Assembly (NCBI RefSeq): GCF_900114475.1
Contig: NZ_FOTE01000002.1
Span: forward strand, 186,001 to 250,000
Direction: 5' to 3'
Length of the DNA stretch: 64,000 bases
Origin: Paenibacillus sp. 1_12
GTDB lineage: Bacteria > Bacillota > Bacilli > Paenibacillales > NBRC-103111
The position numbers and the translations under genes were made by a program. The notes under the pieces were generated by a model. The model did not search any database. It had not been told where the DNA came from and worked only from the letters and a program-made list of their open reading frames with translations. Of the stretch, positions 42,595 through 51,504 are shown in pieces (within the stretch, counting starts at the first letter, position 1; every line of letters begins with the position of its first letter).

Positions 42595-44016
42595 TTACAT
42601 GTTAATAGCTCGTCCATCGACTGCAAGCATAGCTTCGCCTAGAGCCTCGGAAAGGGTCGGGTGTGGGTGAATGGTTTGTCCAACCTCCCAGGCCGTAGCG
42701 TTCAATAATTGAGCCAAGGCCGCCTCGGATATGTAGTCAGTAACATGGGCACCAATCATATGCACACCTAGTATATCGTTCGTCAGCTTATCAGCTACTA
42801 CTTTCACAAAACCGTCCTGCTCACCCTGTACTAGAGCTTTTCCCAATACGGAATAAGGGAACTTACCAATCTTCACTTCATGCCCCTTTTCAACAGCCTG
42901 TGCTTCTGTCCAGCCGATCGATGCTGCCTCTGGTCTTGTATAAATACAACGAGGCACTTGATGGGCCTCTTGGTGATGAGGCTTCTGGCCGCTTGCATGC
43001 TCTACAGCCCTAATCCCTTCATGTCCAGCCACATGTGCAAGCTGAAGACCGCCGATGCAGTCCCCAATTGCATAAATGTGTGCTTCAGCCGTCTGCAGAT
43101 TGTCATTTACACGAATAACGCCGCCAGCAAGCTTAACATCCGTATTTTCCAAGCCTATTCCCTCAATATTCGCCTGACGACCAACACAAACCAATACCTT
43201 ATCCGCCTGAAGTACTCTGTGCTCGCCCTTGCGTTCGACTTCAAGATTCGCATGTCCAGACTCCACCTTGACTGTTTCCGTAAGCACAGCAGCGTCTGTG
43301 ATGATTTGAACGCCTCTCTTTTTCAGCAGTCGCTCCATTTCCTTAGACACATCGGCGTCCTCAGTGGGTAGTAGCCTTGATGCATATTCAACAACAGTAA
43401 CCTTAACACCAAAATCATTTAACATCGAAGCCCATTCCATACCAATAACACCGCCGCCGATAATAATCATCGATTCGGGTAATTGCTCCATCTGTAATGC
43501 GTCATCACTATTCAATATATGATTACCGTCTGTAGCCAGACCAGGAAGTGTACGGGGCCTTGAGCCTGTTGCAATAATAAGCTTGTCCGGGACAAGAGTC
43601 ACGATTTCACCGTCCGCCTGTTCAACTGAAATCGAACCACTGCGAGGTGAGAAAATGGAAGGTCCAATAATTCTACCGTTTCCATAAACAACATGTATGT
43701 TATGTTTTTTCATTAAATACTGGACACCTTTATGCATTTGCTCAACAATGCCTGCTTTGCGGGATTGAACCTTAGGAAAATTCAGCTGCACAGAAGCCGC
43801 TTCGATCCCAAACTTCTCGCTTTCCTGCATCGTTGCATAAATTTCTGCACTGCGCAAAAGAGCTTTGCTTGGAATGCAGCCTCGATGCAGACATGTCCCT
43901 CCGAGCTTCTCCCGTTCCACGACGGCGACCGTTTTTCCTAATTGAGCTGCCCGAATGGCGGCAATATATCCACCCATCCCTCCTCCAAGGATAACGATAT
44001 CAAAAGCTTGCGTCAT
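42595..44016 (-). CDS. lpdA: Dihydrolipoamide dehydrogenase (E3)
   Basis: A 473-residue FAD flavoenzyme that reoxidises the E2 lipoyl group. It has the FAD loop DIVILGGGMGGYIAA, redox cysteines 42 and 47 in GGTCLHRGCIPSKALL, an NAD loop IIIGGGVIGMEWASML, AIGDCIGG and the C-terminal HPHPTLSEALGEAM. The ATG at 44016 follows AGGAGG; the open frame extends 49 codons upstream through the leader. It is the first gene of the bkd operon. A single copy of the hairpin-AAGC repeat lies in its leader at 44071-44097. Confidence 0.95.
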   Translation of the reverse strand: MTQAFDIVILGGGMGGYIAAIRAAQLGKTVAVVEREKLGGTCLHRGCIPSKALLRSAEIYATMQESEKFGIEAASVQLNFPKVQSRKAGIVEQMHKGVQYLMKKHNIHVVYGNGRIIGPSIFSPRSGSISVEQADGEIVTLVPDKLIIATGSRPRTLPGLATDGNHILNSDDALQMEQLPESMIIIGGGVIGMEWASMLNDFGVKVTVVEYASRLLPTEDADVSKEMERLLKKRGVQIITDAAVLTETVKVESGHANLEVERKGEHRVLQADKVLVCVGRQANIEGIGLENTDVKLAGGVIRVNDNLQTAEAHIYAIGDCIGGLQLAHVAGHEGIRAVEHASGQKPHHQEAHQVPRCIYTRPEAASIGWTEAQAVEKGHEVKIGKFPYSVLGKALVQGEQDGFVKVVADKLTNDILGVHMIGAHVTDYISEAALAQLLNATAWEVGQTIHPHPTLSEALGEAMLAVDGRAINM

Positions 44017-44070
44017 GTAAAAACCTCCTAAAATGTTTGCGAAGTAGTATTCTTTTGTAACATCTGCTTT

Positions 44071-44097
44071 GTTTTCAAAAAAACTTACTGCGTAAGC
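44071..44097 (-). repeat. Degenerate hairpin-AAGC repeat in the lpdA leader
   Basis: GTTTT (44071-44075) pairs with AAAAC (44080-44084), followed by nine bases ending CGT and then AAGC (44094-44097). The spacing is the same as in the arrays at 30.4 and 40.4 kb. Unlike those, it lies 55 bases from the start codon. Confidence 0.5.
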
Positions 44098-44245
44098 TTC
44101 CCTGATGTTTATCCTATTGTAACTCTTATAAGTGTGGAAAATATAGTACAATTTACGAAACATACATGAATTGTTGCCGATAGTATGTTACCTTAAGAAA
44201 TGGAATTCCACAATCCGCAAATTCGGATATGACAAAGGAGCACTT

Positions 44246-44515
44246 ATGAAAACTACACTATCCCGGTTCATTGCAGTATTAATGCTGGCCATTCCCGGCC
44301 TTATTGCTACCTATGGCTTCCTGGCCATGAAAGATGCTTTTTTTGCTCAGTTCGGGGCGATAGAGGCAAACCCTCATATGTTATGGGGAAAATTTACGCT
44401 TGGTTTAATTATGTTTCTGGCTGGGGTTGCTTTTCTCGGAGGATGGACTTTTTTTCGTGATCGCAAACGCAATTATGTCGCTCCACGTTTTAAGGTTAAG
44501 CGCAAACGCCCTTAA
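44246..44515 (+). CDS. yqzF: DUF2627 family membrane protein, YqzF-like
   Basis: An 89-residue protein with two membrane helices (about 8-27 and 49-70) and a basic tail ending KRKRP. The segments AVLMLAIPGLIATYGFLAMKD and WGKFTLGLIMFLAG are characteristic of DUF2627. The ATG at 44246 follows AAAGGAG. In Bacillus the YqzF gene also lies beside the bkd operon. Its function is unknown. Confidence 0.85.
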   Translation: MKTTLSRFIAVLMLAIPGLIATYGFLAMKDAFFAQFGAIEANPHMLWGKFTLGLIMFLAGVAFLGGWTFFRDRKRNYVAPRFKVKRKRP

Positions 44516-44569
44516 ACCAGGAAAACATCGCATAAGCCATTACTAGTAAGCGCCTATCTATGGCTCCAT

Positions 44570-45523
44570 TTATCTGCTGGCTTTCTCTTTACTTCGACCC
44601 AGTAAATCGAACCAGAGCAGCAGCCGATTGGCTTCAATCCATTGCGAAACCGAGGAACGCCACGCCATTATATGCAGAACCAGCAACAATACAATCAAAA
44701 TAGCCTGCAGCTGCCAGGCTGATCCAAGGACTACCCAGCAGCCAAGTGCAAAACCAAGCACATTCGCTCCTGCATCCCCAATCATGAGTTCTGCCCGCAG
44801 GTCCGGTCCCAGCAGTATACCAGCACCAATGTAGACAGGCAATACATAAGGGGCTAGCTTCATTGCAGTTTGTAGAAGCTCACCTATATGAAATTGTCCA
44901 CTTATAGCGATTGCACTCAGCTGGACAAACGTCCCAGCAGCAGTAATCATAAAGAAGCCTTTGAGCGCACGACCTGGACGCACATCCAACAAATTAATTC
45001 CATTGGTCATCAATCCGAGTAAGATCAAGTCAGCACAAAGTTGCCACCAAGAGTCGCTGGACAATCCGCTGACAAAAAGCAGAGCCGCTATTCCTGTTAA
45101 AATGGCTTTTAACAAACCTGTACTGCAAATCTGCTTTTCCTTCCAGAGCAGCCAATGACCCTTTAACCCTTTTATCATCTTGTCACCGATAGCATCATCT
45201 GCAAAACCCGCCAGCGCAACCACGCTCATCGCGGCGGTATAGCTTAAAAAGGATACCTGATTAAAGGCAGTCAGTTCCTTCTGTCCACGAAAAAAACTTG
45301 CCAGCCCATTCATCATCATTGTATTTACTAATACAAGCAGCCAAATAAGCAGCCCGCAGCCCGTTGCAATTATTTGCCCTTTATAGTTTGGCCGGAGCAT
45401 TCCATGATTCATCATAAATCTCCTAATCATAGACAGCCATCGACGCCCCAGCCACCAGAGCAGCGATACCCACAACAACAGCCAAACCGTTGTCAGCATA
45501 TCGGATACCAGTAACGTTCCCAA
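44570..45523 (-). CDS. PNPT-family glycosyl phosphate transferase (MraY/WecA-like)
   Basis: A 317-residue polytopic membrane protein with about nine helices. It carries the family motifs: FADDAIGDK (near 106-114) for the acidic pair, NGINLLDVRPGRALKG for the Asn/Asp loop and MIGDAGANVLGFALG. Members move a sugar 1-phosphate from a UDP-sugar to undecaprenyl phosphate. Cytoplasmic loops are short relative to MraY. The start is uncertain: TTG at 45523, overlapping the glycosyltransferase gene by 31 bases, or an ATG at 45499. Operon with a GT2 enzyme and SteA suggests a lipid-linked glycan step tied to cell division. Confidence 0.82.
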   Translation of the reverse strand: MGTLLVSDMLTTVWLLLWVSLLWWLGRRWLSMIRRFMMNHGMLRPNYKGQIIATGCGLLIWLLVLVNTMMMNGLASFFRGQKELTAFNQVSFLSYTAAMSVVALAGFADDAIGDKMIKGLKGHWLLWKEKQICSTGLLKAILTGIAALLFVSGLSSDSWWQLCADLILLGLMTNGINLLDVRPGRALKGFFMITAAGTFVQLSAIAISGQFHIGELLQTAMKLAPYVLPVYIGAGILLGPDLRAELMIGDAGANVLGFALGCWVVLGSAWQLQAILIVLLLVLHIMAWRSSVSQWIEANRLLLWFDLLGRSKEKASR

Positions 45524-46248
45524 AGAGTTCGACCCACCGCGTAAAATTGCTGTCCACGATGCAGCCAGCCCCGCAGATCCCGACCACTTTCTCGATGTGA
45601 GAAAGACACCTCCCTTTCCTGAATACGGTACCCGAGCCTCACAGCGTCGATCGTTAGACCCACTTCCACTCCGAAGCCTTTACCAACACGTCCTATCTGC
45701 TTCATGACATCACTGCGAACAGCTCTTTGACCTGACAAAGGAGCCGTCGGAGTAAATCCAGACAACTGATACACGCCTAGCTGCGCCAAACGCTTGACCA
45801 TCCCGAAACCTCCGAGTTTGACGGGTTTAGGCAGTCTGGCAATAACCATATCCGCCTGATCCCCCCAGACAGGCTCTACAATCACAGGAAAGCTTGCTGC
45901 TGATGAACCCAAATCTGCATCCAGAAACACAAGAATACTTCCTCTCGCCATTCTTAGTCCTGTATTCAGAGCTGCTCCTTTACCATAAGAACGTGGATGT
46001 GTGACGATGATATCTGCCCACGGCGCGGCTGCATCGTAGGTGTGATCGCTGCTTCCATCATCAACAACAATAATCTCAGCGGTTTCCGCCCTAATGAAAT
46101 CGTATGCAGAATTCGTCTGACGGCTTGTCCATAATCGTATGCCAGTACGAATGGCTTGAAGCGTTTCACCGATGAGTTTCTCTTCGTTACAAGCTGGCAC
46201 GATAATCGAAATCCCCTTATATACGTGCTGATTGGTCACTTCACCCAT
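45493..46248 (-). CDS. Family 2 glycosyltransferase (DPM/DPG synthase-like)
   Basis: A 251-residue GT-A glycosyltransferase. It shows ISIIVPACNEEKLIGETL, the nucleotide-sugar motif IIVVDDGSSDHT, GKGAALNTGLRMARG and the metal-binding LDADLG; no membrane anchor is present. It resembles enzymes that load a sugar onto a polyprenyl phosphate or a lipid. It overlaps SteA upstream by 13 bases and the PNPT gene downstream by about 30, so the three are translated together. AGGAGG precedes its ATG. Confidence 0.88.
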   Translation of the reverse strand: MGEVTNQHVYKGISIIVPACNEEKLIGETLQAIRTGIRLWTSRQTNSAYDFIRAETAEIIVVDDGSSDHTYDAAAPWADIIVTHPRSYGKGAALNTGLRMARGSILVFLDADLGSSAASFPVIVEPVWGDQADMVIARLPKPVKLGGFGMVKRLAQLGVYQLSGFTPTAPLSGQRAVRSDVMKQIGRVGKGFGVEVGLTIDAVRLGYRIQEREVSFSHRESGRDLRGWLHRGQQFYAVGRTLWERYWYPIC

Positions 46249-47300
46249 CCCAGAAGCCTCCTATACAAGCGCTGCCAGATGCGCTCTTTTTCAACTGGGA
46301 TTAAGCAGTGAAAGCCTTTAGCGTCAGTCAGCTTGCTTCCAACCTTGATTCGGACAAGCATCGAACTGCCCATACCGAGTCGTCCCTTTTTCATAAAATC
46401 AAACATATGGCTGTGCGTACCGACTGCTATAATGGATTCACAATCGTGATCATAGGCTAATAAAAGCGCCATATCCTCACTCGTTCCACAGGCTGGAAGC
46501 GTGATCGCATGAAGGCCCAATGCCAGCAGCCTGCCCATACCCGGTGCTGTCCCATCTGAATAGGCTTGTACAACCAGCTCGGCCCCGCAATGCAGTGCTG
46601 AGTCAGACACACTATCCATGTCTCCGACAATAAGGTCAGGCATATAACCCTGATCTAGTAAAGCATCCGCTCCCCCATCAACTCCAATAAGCACGGGATG
46701 ATGCTTGTGAATATAGCTATGAAGCGCCTTCAAGTCACCAATATAATGATCCCCGCGAATTACGATAAGTACGGGACGACCTTCCAACTTCGTTTTCATG
46801 GCATTGCAGCGCAGCGGCTTCAGAATTCGCTCCTTTTCCAAAGCGGCAAAAGTAAGTGTATTATCCATAAAAATACTCAGTTGTTCTTGCATACAGCTTA
46901 ACGCCTTGTGATAATATAAAAACCATTGCTCTTTAGTAAATCGTTCACAAGGGAGCACATGATTCTCAATGACAATACCGGCTTCTGTTAATAGCAGCTC
47001 ACTGCGATTAGGGATATAGGGCAGCCACATTGGCTCTATTTGAACAATAGCTATACCCTTGTCTAGCAACAGCAGTGGCCCCCGTACGGGAACTGTACCC
47101 GACATTATAGGACCCGCGTTCACGATTAATTTCACGTTAGCACGGATCAATCCTTCAGCAGCCAGCTCATCCATATCCATATGGTGAATCACTGCTATCA
47201 TGCCGGGCTCAATATTTCGCATAAGCTGTTTTGTTCGTCTATCAACTTGTGTAATCCCCTTAATATGGCCTGTTACAGGTTCCCCTTTTCTAATTGCCAT
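46236..47300 (-). CDS. steA: Putative cytokinetic ring protein SteA
   Basis: A 354-residue protein. The N-terminal part, with QVDRRTKQLMRNIEPGMIAVIHH and AGPIMSGTVPVRGPLLLLDKGI, matches SteA of actinobacteria, which localises to the division site and affects cell-wall hydrolysis. The central region (about 180-300), with VIRGDHYIGDLKALHSYI, GVDGGADALLDQGYMPDLIVGD and ADMDSV-like acidic motifs, has the thiamine-pyrophosphokinase-like fold. The ATG at 47300 is nine bases from GGAG; 47306 is the alternative. It leads a three-gene operon. Confidence 0.85.
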   Translation of the reverse strand: MAIRKGEPVTGHIKGITQVDRRTKQLMRNIEPGMIAVIHHMDMDELAAEGLIRANVKLIVNAGPIMSGTVPVRGPLLLLDKGIAIVQIEPMWLPYIPNRSELLLTEAGIVIENHVLPCERFTKEQWFLYYHKALSCMQEQLSIFMDNTLTFAALEKERILKPLRCNAMKTKLEGRPVLIVIRGDHYIGDLKALHSYIHKHHPVLIGVDGGADALLDQGYMPDLIVGDMDSVSDSALHCGAELVVQAYSDGTAPGMGRLLALGLHAITLPACGTSEDMALLLAYDHDCESIIAVGTHSHMFDFMKKGRLGMGSSMLVRIKVGSKLTDAKGFHCLIPVEKERIWQRLYRRLLGWVK

Positions 47301-47384
47301 TGGCATGCACTCCGCTTCTTTAGCTCTAGTTCCCTCTATTTTGGGTCAGAACGCGCCATATCATGCATGAATCCGTTTTTTTAT

Positions 47385-47440
47385 AAAAAAAGCCCGGGTA
47401 TTGTGATATGTATCCTACTTAACGGACATATCTTTACCCA
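47385..47440 (-). terminator. Intrinsic terminator after the 91-residue hypothetical gene
   Basis: In minus-strand sense GGGTAAAGATATGT pairs with ACATATCACAATACCC with a small bulge and is followed by GGGC and T7. It separates the accessory region from the SteA operon. Confidence 0.75.
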
Positions 47441-47478
47441 GACTATCTCTTGTTACCTATGTTGTTACTAATTAGCTT

Positions 47479-47754
47479 TTATAGATGCAAACTGCCTTCA
47501 AACCAATCCTTATAGGCCGTATCTGGAACTATATGCAGGATGTAATCTATGATCGAGGATTTTTCCTCCGGTTTAAACTGATACTTACAGTCGAGTCCAT
47601 TAAAAAGCAGCTTGAGTCCTAATGATGTTCCATCCTTATGAAACATAATCTGAATAACATAGAGCTCATCAGGCTCATCATCAAACCGGCAACCCATGTC
47701 TATCTCTATAGACTGTTCAGACTCATTTTCGAATTCACAATAGTCGAATTTCAT
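47479..47754 (-). CDS. Hypothetical protein, 91 residues, acidic
   Basis: I do not recognise this protein. It has 91 residues, is acidic, and alternates short strands (YVIQIMFHKDGTSLGLKLLFNG) with a C-terminal helix; no membrane segment is present. GGGAGAA precedes the ATG at 47754, and a good terminator follows the stop. It stands alone at the edge of the AT-rich accessory stretch. Confidence 0.65.
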   Translation of the reverse strand: MKFDYCEFENESEQSIEIDMGCRFDDEPDELYVIQIMFHKDGTSLGLKLLFNGLDCKYQFKPEEKSSIIDYILHIVPDTAYKDWFEGSLHL

Positions 47755-47918
47755 TATTTTCTCCCGTCTACAGGGTTTTACGTACAAATGCGCTTCATTT
47801 TCCTACATTAAACGCTTAGTTCCTATGCTATACTGTTGATTATCTGAACGCAAGTACCCAATGCTTTCAAAATTCTTACCTTGGTTGGTTAAGCGTACTT
47901 CTTTTTATTGAATTCTTC

Positions 47919-48341
47919 TTAATCCAGCAAGAATTCTCCATCTAATGTATAACTTAGATAGCGCGCCATCGATGTTTTCACTCTCTTTAAGCCTAACTTA
48001 CGATAAAAATCTTCATTACCTGTTGTTGCAATCAATTGAACGCACGAAATTTCTTTCAAATTAACTAAAATGTTTTCCATTATCTTTCTGCCTATGCCCA
48101 ATTTTTGATACTCTGGATGTACGACAACATCACAAACAGACGCATTAAATACACCATCAGAAATCGCCCTGCCGAAACCAACTATACGGTTATTTATGGT
48201 TGCAATTGCAACTAAATGACTGGCTTCAAATACCTTTCTTGTTGTTTCACTTGAACGTTTTGTCCAACCTACCAAATGAAGTATTTCATCAACTTCGTTC
48301 CAATTCACATTTGATAAGTCGTTTTGTAGGATGACTTTCAT
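47919..48341 (-). CDS. GNAT family N-acetyltransferase
   Basis: A 140-residue acetyltransferase. The acetyl-CoA loop is in VVVHPEYQKLGIGRKIMENIL (about 85-105), preceded by the strand NRIVGFGRAISDG and followed by QLIATTGNEDFYRKLGLKRV. The substrate cannot be told from sequence. GGAGGTTG lies before the ATG at 48341. It is one of two unrelated GNATs in this accessory stretch. Confidence 0.88.
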   Translation of the reverse strand: MKVILQNDLSNVNWNEVDEILHLVGWTKRSSETTRKVFEASHLVAIATINNRIVGFGRAISDGVFNASVCDVVVHPEYQKLGIGRKIMENILVNLKEISCVQLIATTGNEDFYRKLGLKRVKTSMARYLSYTLDGEFLLD

Positions 48342-48364
48342 CGCTCAACCTCCAATATAAGCGT

Positions 48365-48667
48365 TTAATGAACGGTTCCAATAAAAGAGACAAACTTTTC
48401 AGTGGACTTATGATACTCTGGTGAATCTTTTGGTAATAAACCACAAGCATATTCAACTGTTACTGAATAACCAAACAAAACCTTTTTCGTATCAATTACT
48501 CCACAACCCTTACAATTCACACCGCAACCATCGAGAATACCTTTTTGGCTTGCTTGAAATGAACCTATTGCCCTAAATTGCGCAAATGTGTTTGTCATCC
48601 ATGGACACCAACAAATCAATGCGATAGAAATTAATATTCCTATAAAAATCCGTTCGTGTTTATCCAT
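48365..48667 (-). CDS. Small cysteine-rich membrane protein, unknown
   Basis: A 100-residue protein with one N-terminal membrane helix (about 8-23) and a predicted external part that contains the cysteine cluster GCGVNCKGCGV near residues 47-57, plus Cys75. I do not recognise the family. Its ATG overlaps the end of the upstream GNAT gene by eight bases, so it is probably made together with that enzyme. The AT-rich codon use matches its neighbours. Confidence 0.65.
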   Translation of the reverse strand: MDKHERIFIGILISIALICWCPWMTNTFAQFRAIGSFQASQKGILDGCGVNCKGCGVIDTKKVLFGYSVTVEYACGLLPKDSPEYHKSTEKFVSFIGTVH

Positions 48668-49115
48668 TGTCTTTGCTCAACCCGGACCTTTGGAGATCTA
48701 GGTTAAAGACCTCTTGTGATTTAACTTTAGAATAACCAATGCGTTCATAAAACTGATGCGCTTCAACTCTATGCCCTCCTGAACGCACTCTCACCACATT
48801 ATATTCCTTCTGTTTTGCCCATTCTTCGCAGCTTCTCATAAGCTGTTCACCAATTCCCTTACGCCTGTGCTGGTGATGGACTACCAATCCACCAATTTCA
48901 GCGAAGTCAGGGCTTTCGATTAGATGCCTTCCATGAACATGAGCCCAGCCAGCAACCATACCATCTATTTCCATAACGAATATAGCATTATCATCATCTT
49001 TCAATAGTTTTATGAGACGTTCTATAATTTGATCTTCTGAAGCCACATAGCCCAGTTGATTTGACAATTCAGCTATTTGCGAAGCGTCAGATGTTGCAGC
49101 AATCCGTATATGCAT
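48660..49115 (-). CDS. GNAT family N-acetyltransferase
   Basis: A 151-residue acetyltransferase with the acetyl-CoA loop GGLVVHHQHRRKGIGEQLMR (about 75-94) and the C-terminal HQFYERIGYSKVKSQEVF. It resembles the aminoglycoside/other small-molecule GNATs that carry the AEIGGLVV strand, but the substrate is unknown. GGAG is present upstream of the ATG at 49115. It is followed by the cysteine-rich membrane protein with an eight-base overlap. Confidence 0.88.
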   Translation of the reverse strand: MHIRIAATSDASQIAELSNQLGYVASEDQIIERLIKLLKDDDNAIFVMEIDGMVAGWAHVHGRHLIESPDFAEIGGLVVHHQHRRKGIGEQLMRSCEEWAKQKEYNVVRVRSGGHRVEAHQFYERIGYSKVKSQEVFNLDLQRSGLSKDNG

Positions 49116-49176
49116 GTATGTTATTCACTCCTTCTATAAATCGTTTGGTTGCAGCACTTTCAACTTATCTATACCA

Positions 49177-49908
49177 TTAGTTACCTAGATGTTTATATAG
49201 CCACGCCTTTGATTTCTCTAGCATTCCAAGAGTTATTTGATGGTTCACCTTAGAATATTCAACTAATTGTAGATAATCCGAGGATATGTGATAAGGCATC
49301 ATTGCATTCATAAAATATCTTTGGCTTTCAATAGGAATGGTAGTATCTTCCTTACCATGTAGTAATAATAAAGCTCTATTACCATTAAAATCTAAATGGT
49401 GAGCAGGGTCATACTCTTCTAGTAAAATCCTTTCATTTGAACTCATAGAATTCCTTCCATCCATCTCACGGAATAATTCCTCACATTTAATCCAGGCACA
49501 GGAGCCGTTTATAACTATCGCAGACTGTACTCGGGACACTCTTGAAAAAACACTTGCGGCAATAAAACCACCTGTTGAGTGACCCACAATGCCGATATTC
49601 TCATCAGTTAAGGATAACTCAGACACTATTTCTTCTGCTTCCTTCACACCTTGTAAAACAACAATCCAAAAATATTGTTGTAATACTAAAGTGTCAAAAT
49701 AGTTGAGTCTACCCCGTTCTCCATGATATGGCAATTCAGGTAAAATAACCTTATATCCCCAATTTGCTATCAATGACGCAAAAAATACATAATCATATAT
49801 ATTGGATACCCAACCATGATACAAAAGAACTGTGCCCCTCGGTTTGATTGAAGGGTTTATTTGTACACATGGTATACCAGCTATATTGCAGTTTTTGTAA
49901 TTGTCCAT
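49177..49908 (-). CDS. Alpha/beta hydrolase
   Basis: A 243-residue soluble serine hydrolase. The oxyanion segment LLYHGWVS (29-36), nucleophile elbow GHSTGG with Ser111, acid in HGKEDTTIP and a C-terminal histidine in KVNHQIT form a full triad. A lid of about 60 residues lies between them. It looks like an esterase or peptidase-like hydrolase; the substrate is unknown. The start is the ATG at 49908, 15 bases from the stop of the upstream ligase gene, so they may be co-transcribed. Confidence 0.85.
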   Translation of the reverse strand: MDNYKNCNIAGIPCVQINPSIKPRGTVLLYHGWVSNIYDYVFFASLIANWGYKVILPELPYHGERGRLNYFDTLVLQQYFWIVVLQGVKEAEEIVSELSLTDENIGIVGHSTGGFIAASVFSRVSRVQSAIVINGSCAWIKCEELFREMDGRNSMSSNERILLEEYDPAHHLDFNGNRALLLLHGKEDTTIPIESQRYFMNAMMPYHISSDYLQLVEYSKVNHQITLGMLEKSKAWLYKHLGN

Positions 49909-49923
49909 ATAATGCTCACTTTC

Positions 49924-50829
49924 TTAAACGCTCCATATACAATCCTCTGGTTTCTTATCAAACAAAAATCCACGAAACACCGTTGTTCTTAATTGATGTG
50001 TATCAGATCTTTCGAGATATTCAATACGACAACATAAACGTGGCTCCATCCATTGTGTTTTCTGATCTTTAACCTTATGAAATTGCTTTGCCAACTCCAG
50101 GAACATTTCCTTTTCATATGGCTTAAAGCCATACTCAACAACACCTACAGGTTTATTTTGAACAGTCCTAAAATTCAATCCAATAACAAGTCCAAACGGT
50201 TGGGTTCGGTATCCCAGTATAATAACGTCAATCGTCTTGAAATGCTTTATTTTTAGCCAATCAGGGCTTGTAGTGTCTGGATAGTACTTGGATTCCTTGC
50301 GCTTTGCCACAATGCCTTCCATATCACGATCTCTGGTAAAATTAAACAAAGCCTGACCTTGCGCTTCGATATATATGGTGGGCGTTATAATAGATGTTTC
50401 AGAGATCATTTCATGCAGCCGCTGTTTCCGCGTCATAAGTGGCTCTTTCAAATGCTCACGATCCGTATATAAAACATCAAATGCTACAAATGTTGCTGGA
50501 TGTGTATGTACCGCATTTCTGATTCTTAATGAATTACTTAGCCTGACTCGATATGAGAAATCATCAAATACAGGTCTACCCTCACGCAGCACAATACCTT
50601 CACAATCCAAAACTGCCGTATGTGCTTTTATAGCCTTAGACGCTTCCATTAACTCTGGAAACTTGTCGGTAACGATGTTGCCGTTACGTGTGTATGCTTC
50701 TATTCGTTCTCCTTGCTTATGTAGAAGTATTCTCCATCCATCCCACTTTGGCTCAAAGATAAACATTTCATCGTCGAATGGCTCACTGCCTACGCTTACG
50801 ATCATTGGTTTAATTGGTGTAAAAAGCAT
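49924..50829 (-). CDS. ATP-dependent DNA ligase, stand-alone
   Basis: A 301-residue ligase made of the adenylation domain (about 1-200) and the OB-fold domain (about 205-300). The nucleotidyl lysine is Lys28 in EPKWDGWR; the later motifs LDCEGIVL, FVAFDVLY, EGIVAKR and WLKIKH are in order. It is close to LigB/YoqV and the ligase part of LigD. There is no polymerase or nuclease domain and no Ku gene in the window. GAGGTGA lies before the ATG at 50829. It may act in end joining or repair. Confidence 0.92.
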   Translation of the reverse strand: MLFTPIKPMIVSVGSEPFDDEMFIFEPKWDGWRILLHKQGERIEAYTRNGNIVTDKFPELMEASKAIKAHTAVLDCEGIVLREGRPVFDDFSYRVRLSNSLRIRNAVHTHPATFVAFDVLYTDREHLKEPLMTRKQRLHEMISETSIITPTIYIEAQGQALFNFTRDRDMEGIVAKRKESKYYPDTTSPDWLKIKHFKTIDVIILGYRTQPFGLVIGLNFRTVQNKPVGVVEYGFKPYEKEMFLELAKQFHKVKDQKTQWMEPRLCCRIEYLERSDTHQLRTTVFRGFLFDKKPEDCIWSV

Positions 50830-50917
50830 CTTGTTTCACCTCTTACACTATTCTAACCATGTTCATCTTTCAGAAAACTTAGTTAGAAATGACAATTATA
50901 AAAGTAGAAATGCTATT

Positions 50918-51112
50918 TTATTCATTAAATTTAGATGGATCTTCAACATAACTTTCTATAATAAAACCACAATTCACACAAATAGAATGTATGATAGGTG
51001 AACCAAATTTAAAGAAACCTTTTACAGGGGTAACTACTGCGTAGCCAGCTTGCCTACCTTTTCCTATTTCCTTGCCTCCACATTTAGGACATTGAGTCTC
51101 CATATTAACCAT
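50918..51112 (-). CDS. Small zinc-ribbon protein
   Basis: A 64-residue protein with two CxxC pairs, QCPKCGGKEIGKG and HSICVNCGFIIESY, that would bind one zinc. The middle part VTPVKGFFKFGSPI is hydrophobic. It resembles uncharacterised zinc-ribbon proteins often found singly in Firmicutes. The ATG at 51112 lies eight bases after GAGGG; an in-frame ATG three codons later is possible. The function is unknown. Confidence 0.75.
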   Translation of the reverse strand: MVNMETQCPKCGGKEIGKGRQAGYAVVTPVKGFFKFGSPIIHSICVNCGFIIESYVEDPSKFNE

Positions 51113-51504
51113 AATTCAATCCCTCGTTTGGTAAATTTTTTTTAATCCTTCACTGGTTCTAAGATGATGGCTAACACAGACACTTCAAGCACCATCAATA
51201 TTTATTGTCAAATCATTGTTTCTGTGGCTTAAATCAAGTAAGCAATTATTCTAAGTTCTATTATACAATGAATTACCAATTTCAGTAGGGAAAACTCGTT
51301 TTAAACAAGCTGATCAAGAGTAAATGGGAGCTTTACGAGTTACCCTCTTATTTTCTCTGAAGGATAAAGAAAAAAGGTATCTCATTGAGATACCAACAGG
51401 AATAATCGTTGAACCCTGAACCATCATAGGAGCTGCATCAATTGTTGTAAGCACATTGTTATATAACAACAATTTAAGCCATCCTGTACCAACATGATTA
51501 AGTT
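51113..51504. other. Gap of about 390 bases without a gene
   Basis: This AT-rich stretch holds the leader of the zinc-ribbon gene at its low end and one terminator (51366-51394) toward its high end. I see no open frame with a credible start, no RNA gene and no repeat in the rest. Confidence 0.6.
51366..51394 (-). terminator. Intrinsic terminator after the YHYH-domain gene
   Basis: In minus-strand sense GGTATCTC pairs with GAGATACC around a three-base loop and is followed by T6. It lies about 110 bases past the YHYH gene stop. Confidence 0.8.
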
